From NCBI GenBank assembly GCA_016787105.1, contig JAEUVI010000511.1:1-12955 (forward strand): DNA of 12,955 nt, read 5' to 3'. Shown here piece by piece: positions 1 to 7,638 of the stretch. The stretch is from Chitinophagaceae bacterium (GTDB lineage: Bacteria > Bacteroidota > Bacteroidia > Chitinophagales > Chitinophagaceae). The notes under the pieces were generated by a model, which was not told the origin of the DNA, did not search any database, and was given only the letters and a program-made list of their open reading frames with translations. A program made the position numbers and the translations under genes. Position 1 is the stretch's first letter; each line of letters opens with the position of its first letter.

Positions 1-73
1 GCTTTTCGGAGATTCAAATTTGAAAACAAAACTTCGAAAATGCTGAATAGAAAATCGAACTTGATGTGGTAGC
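1..73. other. Left edge, no assignable gene
   Basis: This short stretch could hold the 3' end of an upstream plus-strand gene, because one frame stays open from the edge to a TAG at 70-72 and another to a TGA at 43-45. Neither short peptide resembles a family I recognise, so I make no coding call. No tRNA or terminator was seen here. Confidence 0.3.
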
Positions 74-212
74 GATAAAGTTCATTAAAGATTTGCAGCT
101 CCGCTCCCTCTCCCAAAGGAGAGGAGATGGAGGATGAGGCCGATATAAAATTTATTAAAGATTTAAAGCACCGCCCTTCTCCTTCAGGAGAAGGATAAGA
201 GGATGAGATACT
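74..212. repeat. Two diverged tandem copies of a ~70-base hairpin-bearing repeat
   Basis: Two consecutive copies run about 74-143 and 144-212. The shared segment ATTAAAGATTT sits at 84-94 and again at 154-164, exactly 70 bases apart, and GGATGAG recurs at 132-138 and 201-207. Each copy carries a hairpin. In the first, a 7-base-pair stem (107-113 with 118-124) closes a CAAA loop; in the second, an 8-base-pair stem (175-182 with 187-194) closes a TTCA loop. Stem sequences differ between copies but pairing is kept. The pattern, a pyrimidine-rich arm, a loop, a purine-rich arm and then GGATGAGG, resembles dispersed palindromic intergenic repeats common in Bacteroidota genomes (from memory, not searched). 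The purine-rich end of copy 2 lies just before the start codon at 213 and may act as its ribosome binding region. Confidence 0.8.
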
Positions 213-1067
213 ATGTCATTAATTCCTGCAATATTAAAAGACGAAGCATTATTAAAAGATGCGGATAGCTATTTATCTGATTCAACTGACTTTCATATCT
301 GGTGGCTCGGACAAAGCGGATATTTACTGCAATGGAATGGCAAAAGAATTTTGCTTGATCCTTATCTTTCTGATTCTCTTACAAAAAAATATGCGGAGAC
401 AAAAAAGCCGCATACAAGAATGAGCGAGCGGGTAATTGATCCGCAATTGTTCAGAAATATTTCAATTGTTACTTCCAGTCATAATCATACCGACCACCTG
501 GATGGAGAAACGCTGATACCCGTACTAAAGAATAACCCACAGATAGAATTTATTATACCTGAAGCGAACCGCATATTTATTGCCGACAGGGTAAAATGTG
601 ATATCAATTTTCCGACAGGATTAAATGATAAACAAACAAAAGCCATAGACGGCTTTACTTTTCATGGTATACCGGCAAAGCACAATGAAATAGAGCGCGA
701 CGAAAAAGGAAATTGCAAATTCATGGGCTATGTGATACAGTTCGGTAACTGGTCTGTATATCACAGTGGCGATACATTATGGTTTGATGATATGGAAGAA
801 ATCCTGAAACCATTCAATATTGATTTAGCGTTATTGCCAATTAATGGCGACAGACCCGAAAGAGGTGTTGCCGGAAATTTGAATACTAAGGAAGCTGCGC
901 AACTTGCAAAAGCGATCAATGCTGGAATAGTGATTCCCTGTCACTACGATATGTTTACGTTTAACACTGCAGATCCTGCTGATTTTGCAATAGAAGCTGA
1001 AAAGATTGAACAAACGTATGCGTTGCTGAAACATGGAGAACATTGGAGCAGTAGTTCTTTCAAATAA
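213..1067 (+). CDS. UlaG-like metallo-beta-lactamase-fold hydrolase
   Basis: This 284-residue protein has the metal-binding layout of the MBL-fold superfamily. HxHxDH lies at H90, H92, D94 and H95, a further conserved His at about H157, an Asp in HSGDT at D187, and a last His in PCHYDM at H244. The PCHYDM ending and the NLNTKEAAQLA stretch before it resemble the UlaG branch, whose founding member hydrolyses L-ascorbate-6-phosphate lactone. Other relatives are broad phosphodiesterases or lactonases, so the substrate is not settled. There is no signal peptide, so it should be cytoplasmic, unlike the secreted enzymes downstream. The ATG at 213 follows a purine-rich GAGGATGAG about 4 bases upstream, donated by the tandem repeat. 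The next gene starts 26 bases after the stop, suggesting co-transcription. A sugar-lactone or sugar-phosphate role would fit the locus but is inference. Confidence 0.85.
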   Translation: MSLIPAILKDEALLKDADSYLSDSTDFHIWWLGQSGYLLQWNGKRILLDPYLSDSLTKKYAETKKPHTRMSERVIDPQLFRNISIVTSSHNHTDHLDGETLIPVLKNNPQIEFIIPEANRIFIADRVKCDINFPTGLNDKQTKAIDGFTFHGIPAKHNEIERDEKGNCKFMGYVIQFGNWSVYHSGDTLWFDDMEEILKPFNIDLALLPINGDRPERGVAGNLNTKEAAQLAKAINAGIVIPCHYDMFTFNTADPADFAIEAEKIEQTYALLKHGEHWSSSSFK

Positions 1068-1093
1068 TTACCTTAGTTGATAAATGAGCTTAT

Positions 1094-3379
1094 ATGTTTA
1101 AATCGCCGGCGATGCGTGTTTGTTTTCTCCTGATTTTATCTTTCAATTTTTTTACAGTAAATATTTTTGCACAACCCCGTAAAGAGCATAATCTCATTTT
1201 TGATTCATTAGCCACCAGGTGGGATGAAGCTATACCACTTGGTAATGGCTGGATCGGTGCACTGATTTGGAAGAAGGAAGATAAACTGCGTATGTCATTG
1301 GATCGTGTAGATCTCTGGGACGATCGGCCGATGCCGGAAATTGATAAATTGAAATTTAACTGGGTTGTAGATCAGGTTAAAAAGAATGAGTATGATACTG
1401 TACAAAATCTAGGAGATCGTCCGTATGAAATTTATCCTGCGCCAACAAAGATCCCCGGCGCAGCAATAGAGTTTCCTGTTAAGCAATTCGGAAAAGTAAT
1501 TTCCAACGAACTGGATATTGCAAACGGGTTAAGTGTAATAAAATTTGAAAACGGAGTTGTTTTTAATAACTACATACATGCTTCAAGGCAGATTGGCTAT
1601 TTTGGTATTGAAAATTTGCCTGGTTCTGTTTCTGTAGAAGCTATACTGCCTGAATTGATGGCGCCTAATTATAATTCTGGAAACAAAGGCGCAACCGGTA
1701 ATAGTGTAGAAGGCCAGGGCCTCGAGCGACTGGGATATAAAAAAGGAACCATAAAGAAAAATGCAAATAGCATTTTATATCATCAGCCCACATGGAATGG
1801 TACTTATTATGAAGTATTGATAAAATGGCAACAGTTTTCGCCCACTCACATTATCGGGCAATGGACGATTACAAATAACAAACCAGCTGTACTCGCAGAT
1901 TTAAATAAATCATTGAAAGAGCCGACCGGGTGGGATTCACATATTGCATGGTGGAATGATTACTGGAATCGCTCATCAGTTTCTATTCCGGATCCCGTAA
2001 TTGAAAGACAATACTACCTCGAAATGTACAAGTTTGCATGTGTAGCAAGAAGTAATACATCGCCCATTTCATTGCAGGCAATATGGACGGCAGATAACGG
2101 GAACCTGCCGCCATGGAAAGGCGACCTGCACCATGATCTTAATACAGAACTGAGTTACTGGCCTGGCTATACATCCAATCACCTGGATTTAACAGCTTCA
2201 TATACCAACTGGTTGTGGAAAATAAAAGAAGAAAACAAACGCTGGACCAAACATTGTTTTGAAGTAGATGGACTAAACGTTCCCGGTGTTACTACAATCA
2301 ATGGTAAGCCGATGGGTGGCTGGATTCAATACTCTAATTCACCCACTACGGTAGCATGGGTGGCACAACATTTCTATTGGCAATGGAAATACAGTATGGA
2401 CAAAAAGTTTCTCCTTGAAAAAGTATATCCATATTTTAATGAAGCCGAACTATACTTTTCCAAAATGCTCAATAAAAACGGGTATAAAAATAAACTGCAA
2501 TTGAGTTCCAGTCCCGAATACCACGATAATACAATTAAAGCATGGTTTAAAGATTTTACGAATTATGATTTGTCCCTGGTGAAATCCTTTTATTCTCAAG
2601 GCATCGAAGTGAGTAACGCATCTTACGAAAGGAGGCCAGTGGAGTGGATTTACCAGGCTCAGCAGTTGCCTGAATTTGATATTAACGAAACCGGTCTTAC
2701 CATTGCTCCCAATCAAAACCTGGAAGAATCGCATCGTCATCATGCGCAACTGATGGCGATATATCCTCTTTGCCAGTTGGATGTAGATAAGGCAAATGAA
2801 AAGGATGTTGTTGAAAAATCGTTACGCTGGCTGGAGAAAATAGGAACCAGGAACTGGTGTGGTTATTCTTTCAGTTGGGCAGCCTGCATCTATGCAAGAG
2901 CAAAAGAAGCAGATAATGCCGTAAAGCAATTACAAATATTTGCTTCTAATTTTTGCTTACCCAACAGTTTTCATGTAAATGGCGATCAGAAAGGCGGGCA
3001 ATACTCCTCGTTCACCTATCGGCCTTTTACACTTGAAGGTAATTTCGCTTTTGCGCAAGGTGTTCATGAATTATTGATTCAAACAAGAGATGGCCATATC
3101 GAAATATTTCCTGCAGTACCTGATGAATGGAAAAATGTTTCATTTCAGTCGCTGCGCACAGAGGGTGCTTTTTTAATTTCTGCAAAGAAAGAAAACGGAG
3201 TGCCTGTTTCGGTGAAGATAGTCTCTGAAAAAGGCGGAACCTGCAATATTAAGCTACCGTTTAAAACTTTTATTCAGAAGGGAATTGAAAGAAGCAGTAT
3301 TAATTTTGATAAGGACATGTATATAATCTTCAATACAAAGCCCGGACAGGTAATCACTTTTGAGAATGGATATGAGTGA
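1094..3379 (+). CDS. Secreted GH95-like glycoside hydrolase (divergent active site)
   Basis: This 761-residue protein begins with a hydrophobic signal (about residues 7-26, ending NIFAQ), so it is exported. Met7 is an alternative start that still gives a good signal. GH95 landmarks are recognisable in order: W-D-E-A-I-P-L-G-N-G (43-52), the central HHDLNTELSYW (346-356), SSSPE with Glu475, HRHHAQ (547-552) and, near the C-terminus, LEGNFAFAQG (647-656), which matches the family's DGNFGGTAG-type segment. A beta-rich tail follows. Length is near the GH95 norm of about 750-800. GH95 enzymes are inverting alpha-L-fucosidases or alpha-L-galactosidases. By eye alignment, the two Asn residues of the canonical HLNIN motif become Asp348 and Asn350, and the downstream catalytic Asp becomes Glu648, while the acid-candidate Glu475 is kept. 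Substrate may therefore differ from fucose. It lies 26 bases after the MBL gene and 62 before the phosphoesterase gene. Confidence 0.85.
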   Translation: MFKSPAMRVCFLLILSFNFFTVNIFAQPRKEHNLIFDSLATRWDEAIPLGNGWIGALIWKKEDKLRMSLDRVDLWDDRPMPEIDKLKFNWVVDQVKKNEYDTVQNLGDRPYEIYPAPTKIPGAAIEFPVKQFGKVISNELDIANGLSVIKFENGVVFNNYIHASRQIGYFGIENLPGSVSVEAILPELMAPNYNSGNKGATGNSVEGQGLERLGYKKGTIKKNANSILYHQPTWNGTYYEVLIKWQQFSPTHIIGQWTITNNKPAVLADLNKSLKEPTGWDSHIAWWNDYWNRSSVSIPDPVIERQYYLEMYKFACVARSNTSPISLQAIWTADNGNLPPWKGDLHHDLNTELSYWPGYTSNHLDLTASYTNWLWKIKEENKRWTKHCFEVDGLNVPGVTTINGKPMGGWIQYSNSPTTVAWVAQHFYWQWKYSMDKKFLLEKVYPYFNEAELYFSKMLNKNGYKNKLQLSSSPEYHDNTIKAWFKDFTNYDLSLVKSFYSQGIEVSNASYERRPVEWIYQAQQLPEFDINETGLTIAPNQNLEESHRHHAQLMAIYPLCQLDVDKANEKDVVEKSLRWLEKIGTRNWCGYSFSWAACIYARAKEADNAVKQLQIFASNFCLPNSFHVNGDQKGGQYSSFTYRPFTLEGNFAFAQGVHELLIQTRDGHIEIFPAVPDEWKNVSFQSLRTEGAFLISAKKENGVPVSVKIVSEKGGTCNIKLPFKTFIQKGIERSSINFDKDMYIIFNTKPGQVITFENGYE

Positions 3380-3441
3380 GATTGACAATAGACAATGAGC
3401 TTTAGGCTGATTATTTACTATTTAGTATTAAACTAATCCAG

Positions 3442-4263
3442 ATGAAAAGGAACGAATTTCTCCGCATAGCCACGCCAGCTTTCCTGATGCTCGCTAATGG
3501 AAAAATTGTAAAGGCGCAGGATTTCTTTTTTTCTGAAGAGAAAAGAAGAAAAGTAAAACTTCGGTTTGTTGTAGCATCCGATGGCCACTACGGAGAGAAG
3601 AACACAGATTACGAAAACTATTTTGCTACAGCAATCTCAAGGATTAATGAGGAGCATGGTAAAAAGGCATTTTCATTTTGCGTTATCAATGGTGATATTG
3701 TTCATGATGATAAGTCGCACTATCCTGCAGTAAAAAAGGCACTGGATAATCTTAGCATGAAGTATTATGTAAGCCAGGGCAATCATGATCATGTAACTGC
3801 CGATGAGTGGCAGTCAATATGGGGAATGCCGGTGAACTATGATTTCATAATTGATAAAAATTCTTTTTTAATTGGTACTACTTCCAATGAGCATGGTACT
3901 TATCTCTGCCCTGATTTGGAATGGTTTTCAAAAAAGCTGGAAGAACATAAAGATCAGCAGAACGTTTTTATATTTATACATATCAACCCGGGTAAGCTGA
4001 CGGCAAATGCCGTTGACTGTCCTGAATTTTTTGAGATACTGGGAAAGTATAAAAATGTAAGGGCCGTTTTCAATGGGCACGATCATGATCAGGAGGATAT
4101 CAAAACCCGGAACAATATTCCTTTTGTGTTTGATGCACATTTTGGCGGCAGTTGGGGTACAGCCTATCGTGGTTTCAGGGTAGTGGAATTGTTAAAAGAT
4201 AATTCTGTACTAACTTATATCATGAACCCAGTAGAAAAAATAAATCAGGCAACCATCGCCTGA
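3442..4263 (+). CDS. Secreted calcineurin-like metallophosphoesterase
   Basis: The 273-residue protein carries the full set of calcineurin-like phosphoesterase motifs: D47-x-H49, GD (G84-D85), GNHD (N114, H115), a His at H180 in FIHIN, and GHDH (H213, H215). These residues bind a dinuclear metal centre that cleaves phosphomonoesters or diesters. Residues 1-26 form an export signal ending KAQ. It begins MKRNEFLRIA, similar in layout to Bacteroidota Tat signals, but the twin arginine is missing, so Sec export is more likely. The closest general type is the purple acid phosphatase-like or CpdA-like secreted group; substrate is unknown. Its position between two glycosidases suggests removal of phosphate or a phosphodiester from the same glycan, or phosphate scavenging. 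The gap to the GH29 gene is 44 bases. The 62-base leader contains a small direct repeat (GACAATA/GACAATG) and no recognisable promoter. Confidence 0.9.
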   Translation: MKRNEFLRIATPAFLMLANGKIVKAQDFFFSEEKRRKVKLRFVVASDGHYGEKNTDYENYFATAISRINEEHGKKAFSFCVINGDIVHDDKSHYPAVKKALDNLSMKYYVSQGNHDHVTADEWQSIWGMPVNYDFIIDKNSFLIGTTSNEHGTYLCPDLEWFSKKLEEHKDQQNVFIFIHINPGKLTANAVDCPEFFEILGKYKNVRAVFNGHDHDQEDIKTRNNIPFVFDAHFGGSWGTAYRGFRVVELLKDNSVLTYIMNPVEKINQATIA

Positions 4264-4307
4264 TTGTAACCTTCTTTGAATAATCTTGCAATTGTAAAAC
4301 ATAAGTA

Positions 4308-5654
4308 ATGAAAAAAGCGTGTTTATTTCTCTTTACAGTTGTTGTTTCATTGGTTTCCGGTGCACAACAAAAAAACCCATTGCCAAACAAGCAGCAACTG
4401 GCCTGGCATGATATGGAGTATTATTGGTTTATTCATTTTGGTCCTAATACATTTACTGATAAGGAATGGGGTCATGGAGATGAGACAGAAGATATTTTCA
4501 ATCCTACTGCACTCGATTGCCGGCAATGGGCGAGAATCGCAAAGCAAGCTGGTGCGAAAGGAATCATCATTACAGCCAAGCATCATGATGGATTTTGCCT
4601 GTGGCCAAGTAAATATTCAACACACACCGTGCGTGAAAGCAAGTGGAAAAATGGTAAAGGCGATGTGGTGGGCGACCTGATGAAAGCCTGCAAAGAGTAT
4701 GGATTAAAGTTTGGAGTTTATCTCTCACCCTGGGATCGAAACCATCCTAAGTATGGTACTGCTGACTACAACAATGTATATGTAAATACGATGACGGAAT
4801 TAATTACCCGTTATGGCCCTTTCTTTGAATTCTGGTGGGATGGTGCCAATGGTGAAGGGCCGAATGGTAAAAAACAGGTCTATGATTTCAAGAGGTTTGA
4901 AAAAGTTATGAGAAAGCTGGCCCCCAATACAGTTGTATTCAGTGATATTGGTCCTGATATACGCTGGGTAGGAAATGAAAGCGGCTTTGCAGGAACTACC
5001 AACTGGAACTACCTCGATACAGCCGGATTTACAAGAGGAGCAGGCGGCCCTTCGCAGGATACATTGAACCAGGGAAATATAAATGGTAAAAACTGGATAC
5101 CTGCTGAATGTGATGTGAGTATACGCCCGGGATGGTTTTATCATAAAGAAGAAGACGATAAAGTAAAAACAGCTGAGCAACTGTTTAATTTATACTTGAA
5201 ATCAGTTGGCCGCGGTTCAACTTTGTTATTAAATATTCCCCCCGACAGGAGAGGATTGATCAATGAAATAGATTCTGCTGCATTGGTTGATTTCAGGAAA
5301 TTGCGGGAGACGAACTTGAGTAAACCGCTTGCTTCGAAAACATTTGCAGTTTCTGCACAGCCAGCTTCGCTAAACTATACATTGAAATTGGGTAAGACTT
5401 CTTCAGTTAATTGTGTTATACTCAAGGAAGCAATTCAGTTGGGACAAAACGTAAAATCATTTACAGTGAAATTGATGAAGAACAATGAACTGGTAAAAGA
5501 AGTGACTGCAACAACTATTGGACATAAAAGGATTCTTACTTTCCCTGCTGTGGAAGCAGACGCGATTGAAGTAGCTATTACGGATTCGAAAGCAAAACCT
5601 GTAATCAGTGAGTTGCAGGCTTATTTGATTGATGAAGGCCTAGTGGAGAAATGA
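4308..5654 (+). CDS. Secreted GH29 alpha-L-fucosidase
   Basis: This 448-residue protein has a clear signal peptide (1-19, ending VSGA before QQ) and a GH29 catalytic barrel. Sugar-binding landmarks are FIHFG (H43), EWGHG (54-58) and KHHDGF (H92, H93). The retaining nucleophile should be Asp178 in FEFWWDGANG. The likely acid/base is Glu267 in ECDVSIRPGW, a motif I associate with the GH29-B branch, which prefers alpha-1,3/1,4-fucosyl linkages next to branched residues. The C-terminal part (about 345-448) looks like the usual small beta-sandwich. No extra carbohydrate-binding module follows, so the enzyme is compact. In-frame alternative starts would remove the signal, so ATG 4308 is preferred. 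It releases L-fucose from oligosaccharide side chains, probably in the periplasm. Subfamily and linkage are inference; family membership is firm. Confidence 0.94.
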   Translation: MKKACLFLFTVVVSLVSGAQQKNPLPNKQQLAWHDMEYYWFIHFGPNTFTDKEWGHGDETEDIFNPTALDCRQWARIAKQAGAKGIIITAKHHDGFCLWPSKYSTHTVRESKWKNGKGDVVGDLMKACKEYGLKFGVYLSPWDRNHPKYGTADYNNVYVNTMTELITRYGPFFEFWWDGANGEGPNGKKQVYDFKRFEKVMRKLAPNTVVFSDIGPDIRWVGNESGFAGTTNWNYLDTAGFTRGAGGPSQDTLNQGNINGKNWIPAECDVSIRPGWFYHKEEDDKVKTAEQLFNLYLKSVGRGSTLLLNIPPDRRGLINEIDSAALVDFRKLRETNLSKPLASKTFAVSAQPASLNYTLKLGKTSSVNCVILKEAIQLGQNVKSFTVKLMKNNELVKEVTATTIGHKRILTFPAVEADAIEVAITDSKAKPVISELQAYLIDEGLVEK

Positions 5655-5808
5655 TTTTTATTATATGATAATCTGTATTCAGAAATATCATTCCATCAGG
5701 GTTTAGGCTGACTGTATTTGAAAATTGCTACAATAATAACAGCCTTTCAGGCGAGCTATTAAGATTGAGCATTCTTAGTAAAAAGAAGAAAACCAAATTA
5801 ACATACAC
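5655..5808. other. Gap between the GH29 and HNH genes
   Basis: This 154-base gap is the longest inside the plus-strand block. It holds a weak dyad, GCCT-TTC-AGGC at 5742-5752, with AATA at 5735-5738 facing TATT at 5757-5760, but no T-run, so I do not call a terminator. TGTATTTG at 5713-5720 is one base off the Bacteroidota -7 consensus and has no TTG box at a suitable distance upstream. The gap length implies that the HNH gene is a separate unit. Confidence 0.35.
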
Positions 5809-6276
5809 ATGAGTGCGCCAGTCGAGTTAAAGCTATTTCGATCAATTAAAACAGGGAAAGGCTTTATAAAATTGATTAATAACCTTAAAGATGATCGCAG
5901 AAAAAATAAAGTTTTAACAAAAAAAAGAGAAGTTCTTACAAAAAGGCAAAGAGATTTGATTTTACAAAAGACAGACAGCCGTTGTCATATTTGTGGAATA
6001 GAATTGGATAGTGGGAATTTTCAGGCTGATCATGTTAAATCCCATAGCTCTGGAGGGAAGCATACAGAAAATAACTATTTACCGAGTTGCAGCACTTGTA
6101 ACAATTATCGCTGGCACTATACTTCTGAAGAAATACAGATTATTCTAAGGTTGGGTGTTTGGGCTAAAACGAAAATTGCAAATGATTATATTCTTGGTTT
6201 AGAAATGGCAAATAGTTTTGTGAAACATGAAATGGGTGTAAGGAAACGACGAAAAGTAAGAAAAGAAAATGTGTAA
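5809..6276 (+). CDS. HNH endonuclease domain protein
   Basis: This 155-residue protein contains a zinc-supported HNH nuclease core. The zinc pairs are C59/C62 in CHICG and C94/C97 in CSTC. The metal/catalytic Asp74-His75 lies in ADHVKSH, followed by NNYLPSC (N88, N89) and the closing N98-N99. The N- and C-terminal flanks are rich in Lys and Arg, especially 22-48 and 145-153, as expected for DNA binding. There is no signal peptide, so it acts in the cytoplasm. It interrupts a run of sugar genes and is visibly more AT-rich: bases 5881-5940 contain 15 G+C of 60 and 6181-6240 contain 17 of 60, against 34 of 60 at 4501-4560 and 29 of 60 at 4801-4860 in the GH29 gene. This suggests acquisition by transfer. 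I saw no partner methylase, recombinase or flanking direct repeats. Role (defence, restriction or selfish element) is unknown. Confidence 0.88.
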   Translation: MSAPVELKLFRSIKTGKGFIKLINNLKDDRRKNKVLTKKREVLTKRQRDLILQKTDSRCHICGIELDSGNFQADHVKSHSSGGKHTENNYLPSCSTCNNYRWHYTSEEIQIILRLGVWAKTKIANDYILGLEMANSFVKHEMGVRKRRKVRKENV

Positions 6277-6380
6277 CCGCAATAAATAATCCTTGCCTTT
6301 TGATTAAATTAAGAATTAAAATGAGTCAGTTTAACTCCTGAAAGAGTGATATAGCCTGTGTCAACAACGAACATGCCTAA

Positions 6381-7610
6381 ATGAAAAATACATTTATTGC
6401 AATGCTAATTTTGTTGTCTTGTGCGTCTGCTAATTCGCAAAAAGACAAAAAGCTGCCAACTGGTATGGACGACCGTAAATACTGGACACAGCTCCTTTAC
6501 AAAATTTCCTATCCCGTCATTCACAACCTTGCGAACAGTACTTTGAAAAAAAATATGCCTGTGGAGCTGGGGCAGGATTATTATCTCAAAGCGGATAAAG
6601 TAACTTATCTAGAAGCAGTAGGCAGAACAGCAGCAGGTATTGCACCATGGTTAGCATTACCTGATGATAATTCCCAAGAAGGAAAGATGAGAAAAACACT
6701 TCGGGAAGAATTAATAAAAGGCTTGCAGAATGGTGCTAATCCGTCTAATCCTGATTATCTTAATTTCAGAACAGAATCGCAGCCATTGGTGGATGCAGCA
6801 TTTCTTGCCCACGCATTTATCCGTGCACCTGAGCAGTTGTGGAAACCACTGGATGATTTGACAAAACAACGTTATGTGGAAGAATTCAAATCATTACGAA
6901 CAAGAAAACCCGGTAACAGCAACTGGTTGCTCTTCGCTGCTATGACAGAAACCTTTTTGTTAACCATCAACGAGCAATATGATACAAGCCGCATTAATGA
7001 GGCCATACGCAAAATGGATGATTGGTATGTAGGCGATGGCTGGTATAGCGATGGCCCTTCATTTGCTATGGATTACTATAATTCATTTGTAATAATCCCG
7101 ATGCTGACAGATGTATTGAAAGTTTTATCAGATAATAACATGGCAACAAAGGGAAAGTATGATTCAACTGTAAACCGCATGGTTCGTCATGCTGAGTACC
7201 AGGAACGGATCATTTCGCCTGAAGGAACCTATCCGCCAATTGGTCGCTCGTTAACTTACCGTGCAGGCGCATTCCAGGTATTGAGCCAGGTTTCTTTGAT
7301 GCAGCATTTGCCGTCGCATATTTCCCCGGCACAGGTGAGATGTGCGTTGACTGCTGTTATAAAAAAGCAATTTGAAGCGAAAGGGACATTTGATAAAAAT
7401 GGCTGGCTGCAGTTAGGCTTCGCAGGCCATCAGCCGGGTATGGCCGATCAGTATACATCTACGGGTAGCCTGTATTTATGTACTGTTGGTTTTCTGACAT
7501 TGGGTTTACCTGCTAATGATAAATTCTGGACTGAACCTGCTGCCGACTGGACTTCTAAAAAAGCATGGCAGGGAAAGCCATTTAAGAAAGATTATAAAGT
7601 AAATTACTGA
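6381..7610 (+). CDS. Secreted DUF2264 protein, probable glycan-active (alpha/alpha)6-type enzyme
   Basis: This 409-residue protein matches the DUF2264 family. Features include the N-terminal DDRKYWTQLLYKISYPVIHN stretch (30-49), YLEAVGRTAAGIAPWL (75-90), NNWLLF-like NSNWLLFAAM, the GDGWYSDGPSFAMDYYNSF segment (about 218-236), SPEGTYPPIGRSLTYR and a closing GQP-like FAGHQPGMADQYTSTGSLY. Some DUF2264 relatives have been placed among uronic-acid-acting glycosidases (GH154, from memory), so a glucuronidase-like role is possible but unproven. The N-terminus (1-20) is an export signal. It could be cleaved after ANSQ-like residues, or Cys14 could be lipidated, although LLSC is a poor lipobox. The ATG at 6381 overlaps the TGA of a four-codon reading frame starting at 6373, which is probably meaningless. 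Context with GH29 and the GH95-like enzyme supports glycan breakdown. Confidence 0.85.
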   Translation: MKNTFIAMLILLSCASANSQKDKKLPTGMDDRKYWTQLLYKISYPVIHNLANSTLKKNMPVELGQDYYLKADKVTYLEAVGRTAAGIAPWLALPDDNSQEGKMRKTLREELIKGLQNGANPSNPDYLNFRTESQPLVDAAFLAHAFIRAPEQLWKPLDDLTKQRYVEEFKSLRTRKPGNSNWLLFAAMTETFLLTINEQYDTSRINEAIRKMDDWYVGDGWYSDGPSFAMDYYNSFVIIPMLTDVLKVLSDNNMATKGKYDSTVNRMVRHAEYQERIISPEGTYPPIGRSLTYRAGAFQVLSQVSLMQHLPSHISPAQVRCALTAVIKKQFEAKGTFDKNGWLQLGFAGHQPGMADQYTSTGSLYLCTVGFLTLGLPANDKFWTEPAADWTSKKAWQGKPFKKDYKVNY

Positions 7611-7638
7611 TGAATTGATATAATTTTTACTTACCAAG

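Noticed and set aside
3380..3441. Short GACAATA/GACAATG direct repeat between the GH95-like and phosphoesterase genes
   Set aside because: Too short to distinguish from chance, and no associated structure was seen.
4281..4288. TAATCTTG before the GH29 gene as a -7 promoter box
   Set aside because: One mismatch to TAnnTTTG, and the nearest upstream TTG is only about 14 bases away, so the spacing is too short; co-transcription with the preceding gene is simpler.
5742..5752. GCCT-TTC-AGGC dyad after the GH29 gene as a terminator
   Set aside because: Only 4 base pairs in the core and no T-run follows it.
5655..6380. HNH gene as part of a mobile element with target-site duplications
   Set aside because: No matching direct or inverted repeats were found in the two flanking gaps, and no transposase or recombinase is present.
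6373..6384. Four-codon reading frame overlapping the DUF2264 start
   Set aside because: Far too short to call a leader peptide; no attenuator structure follows.
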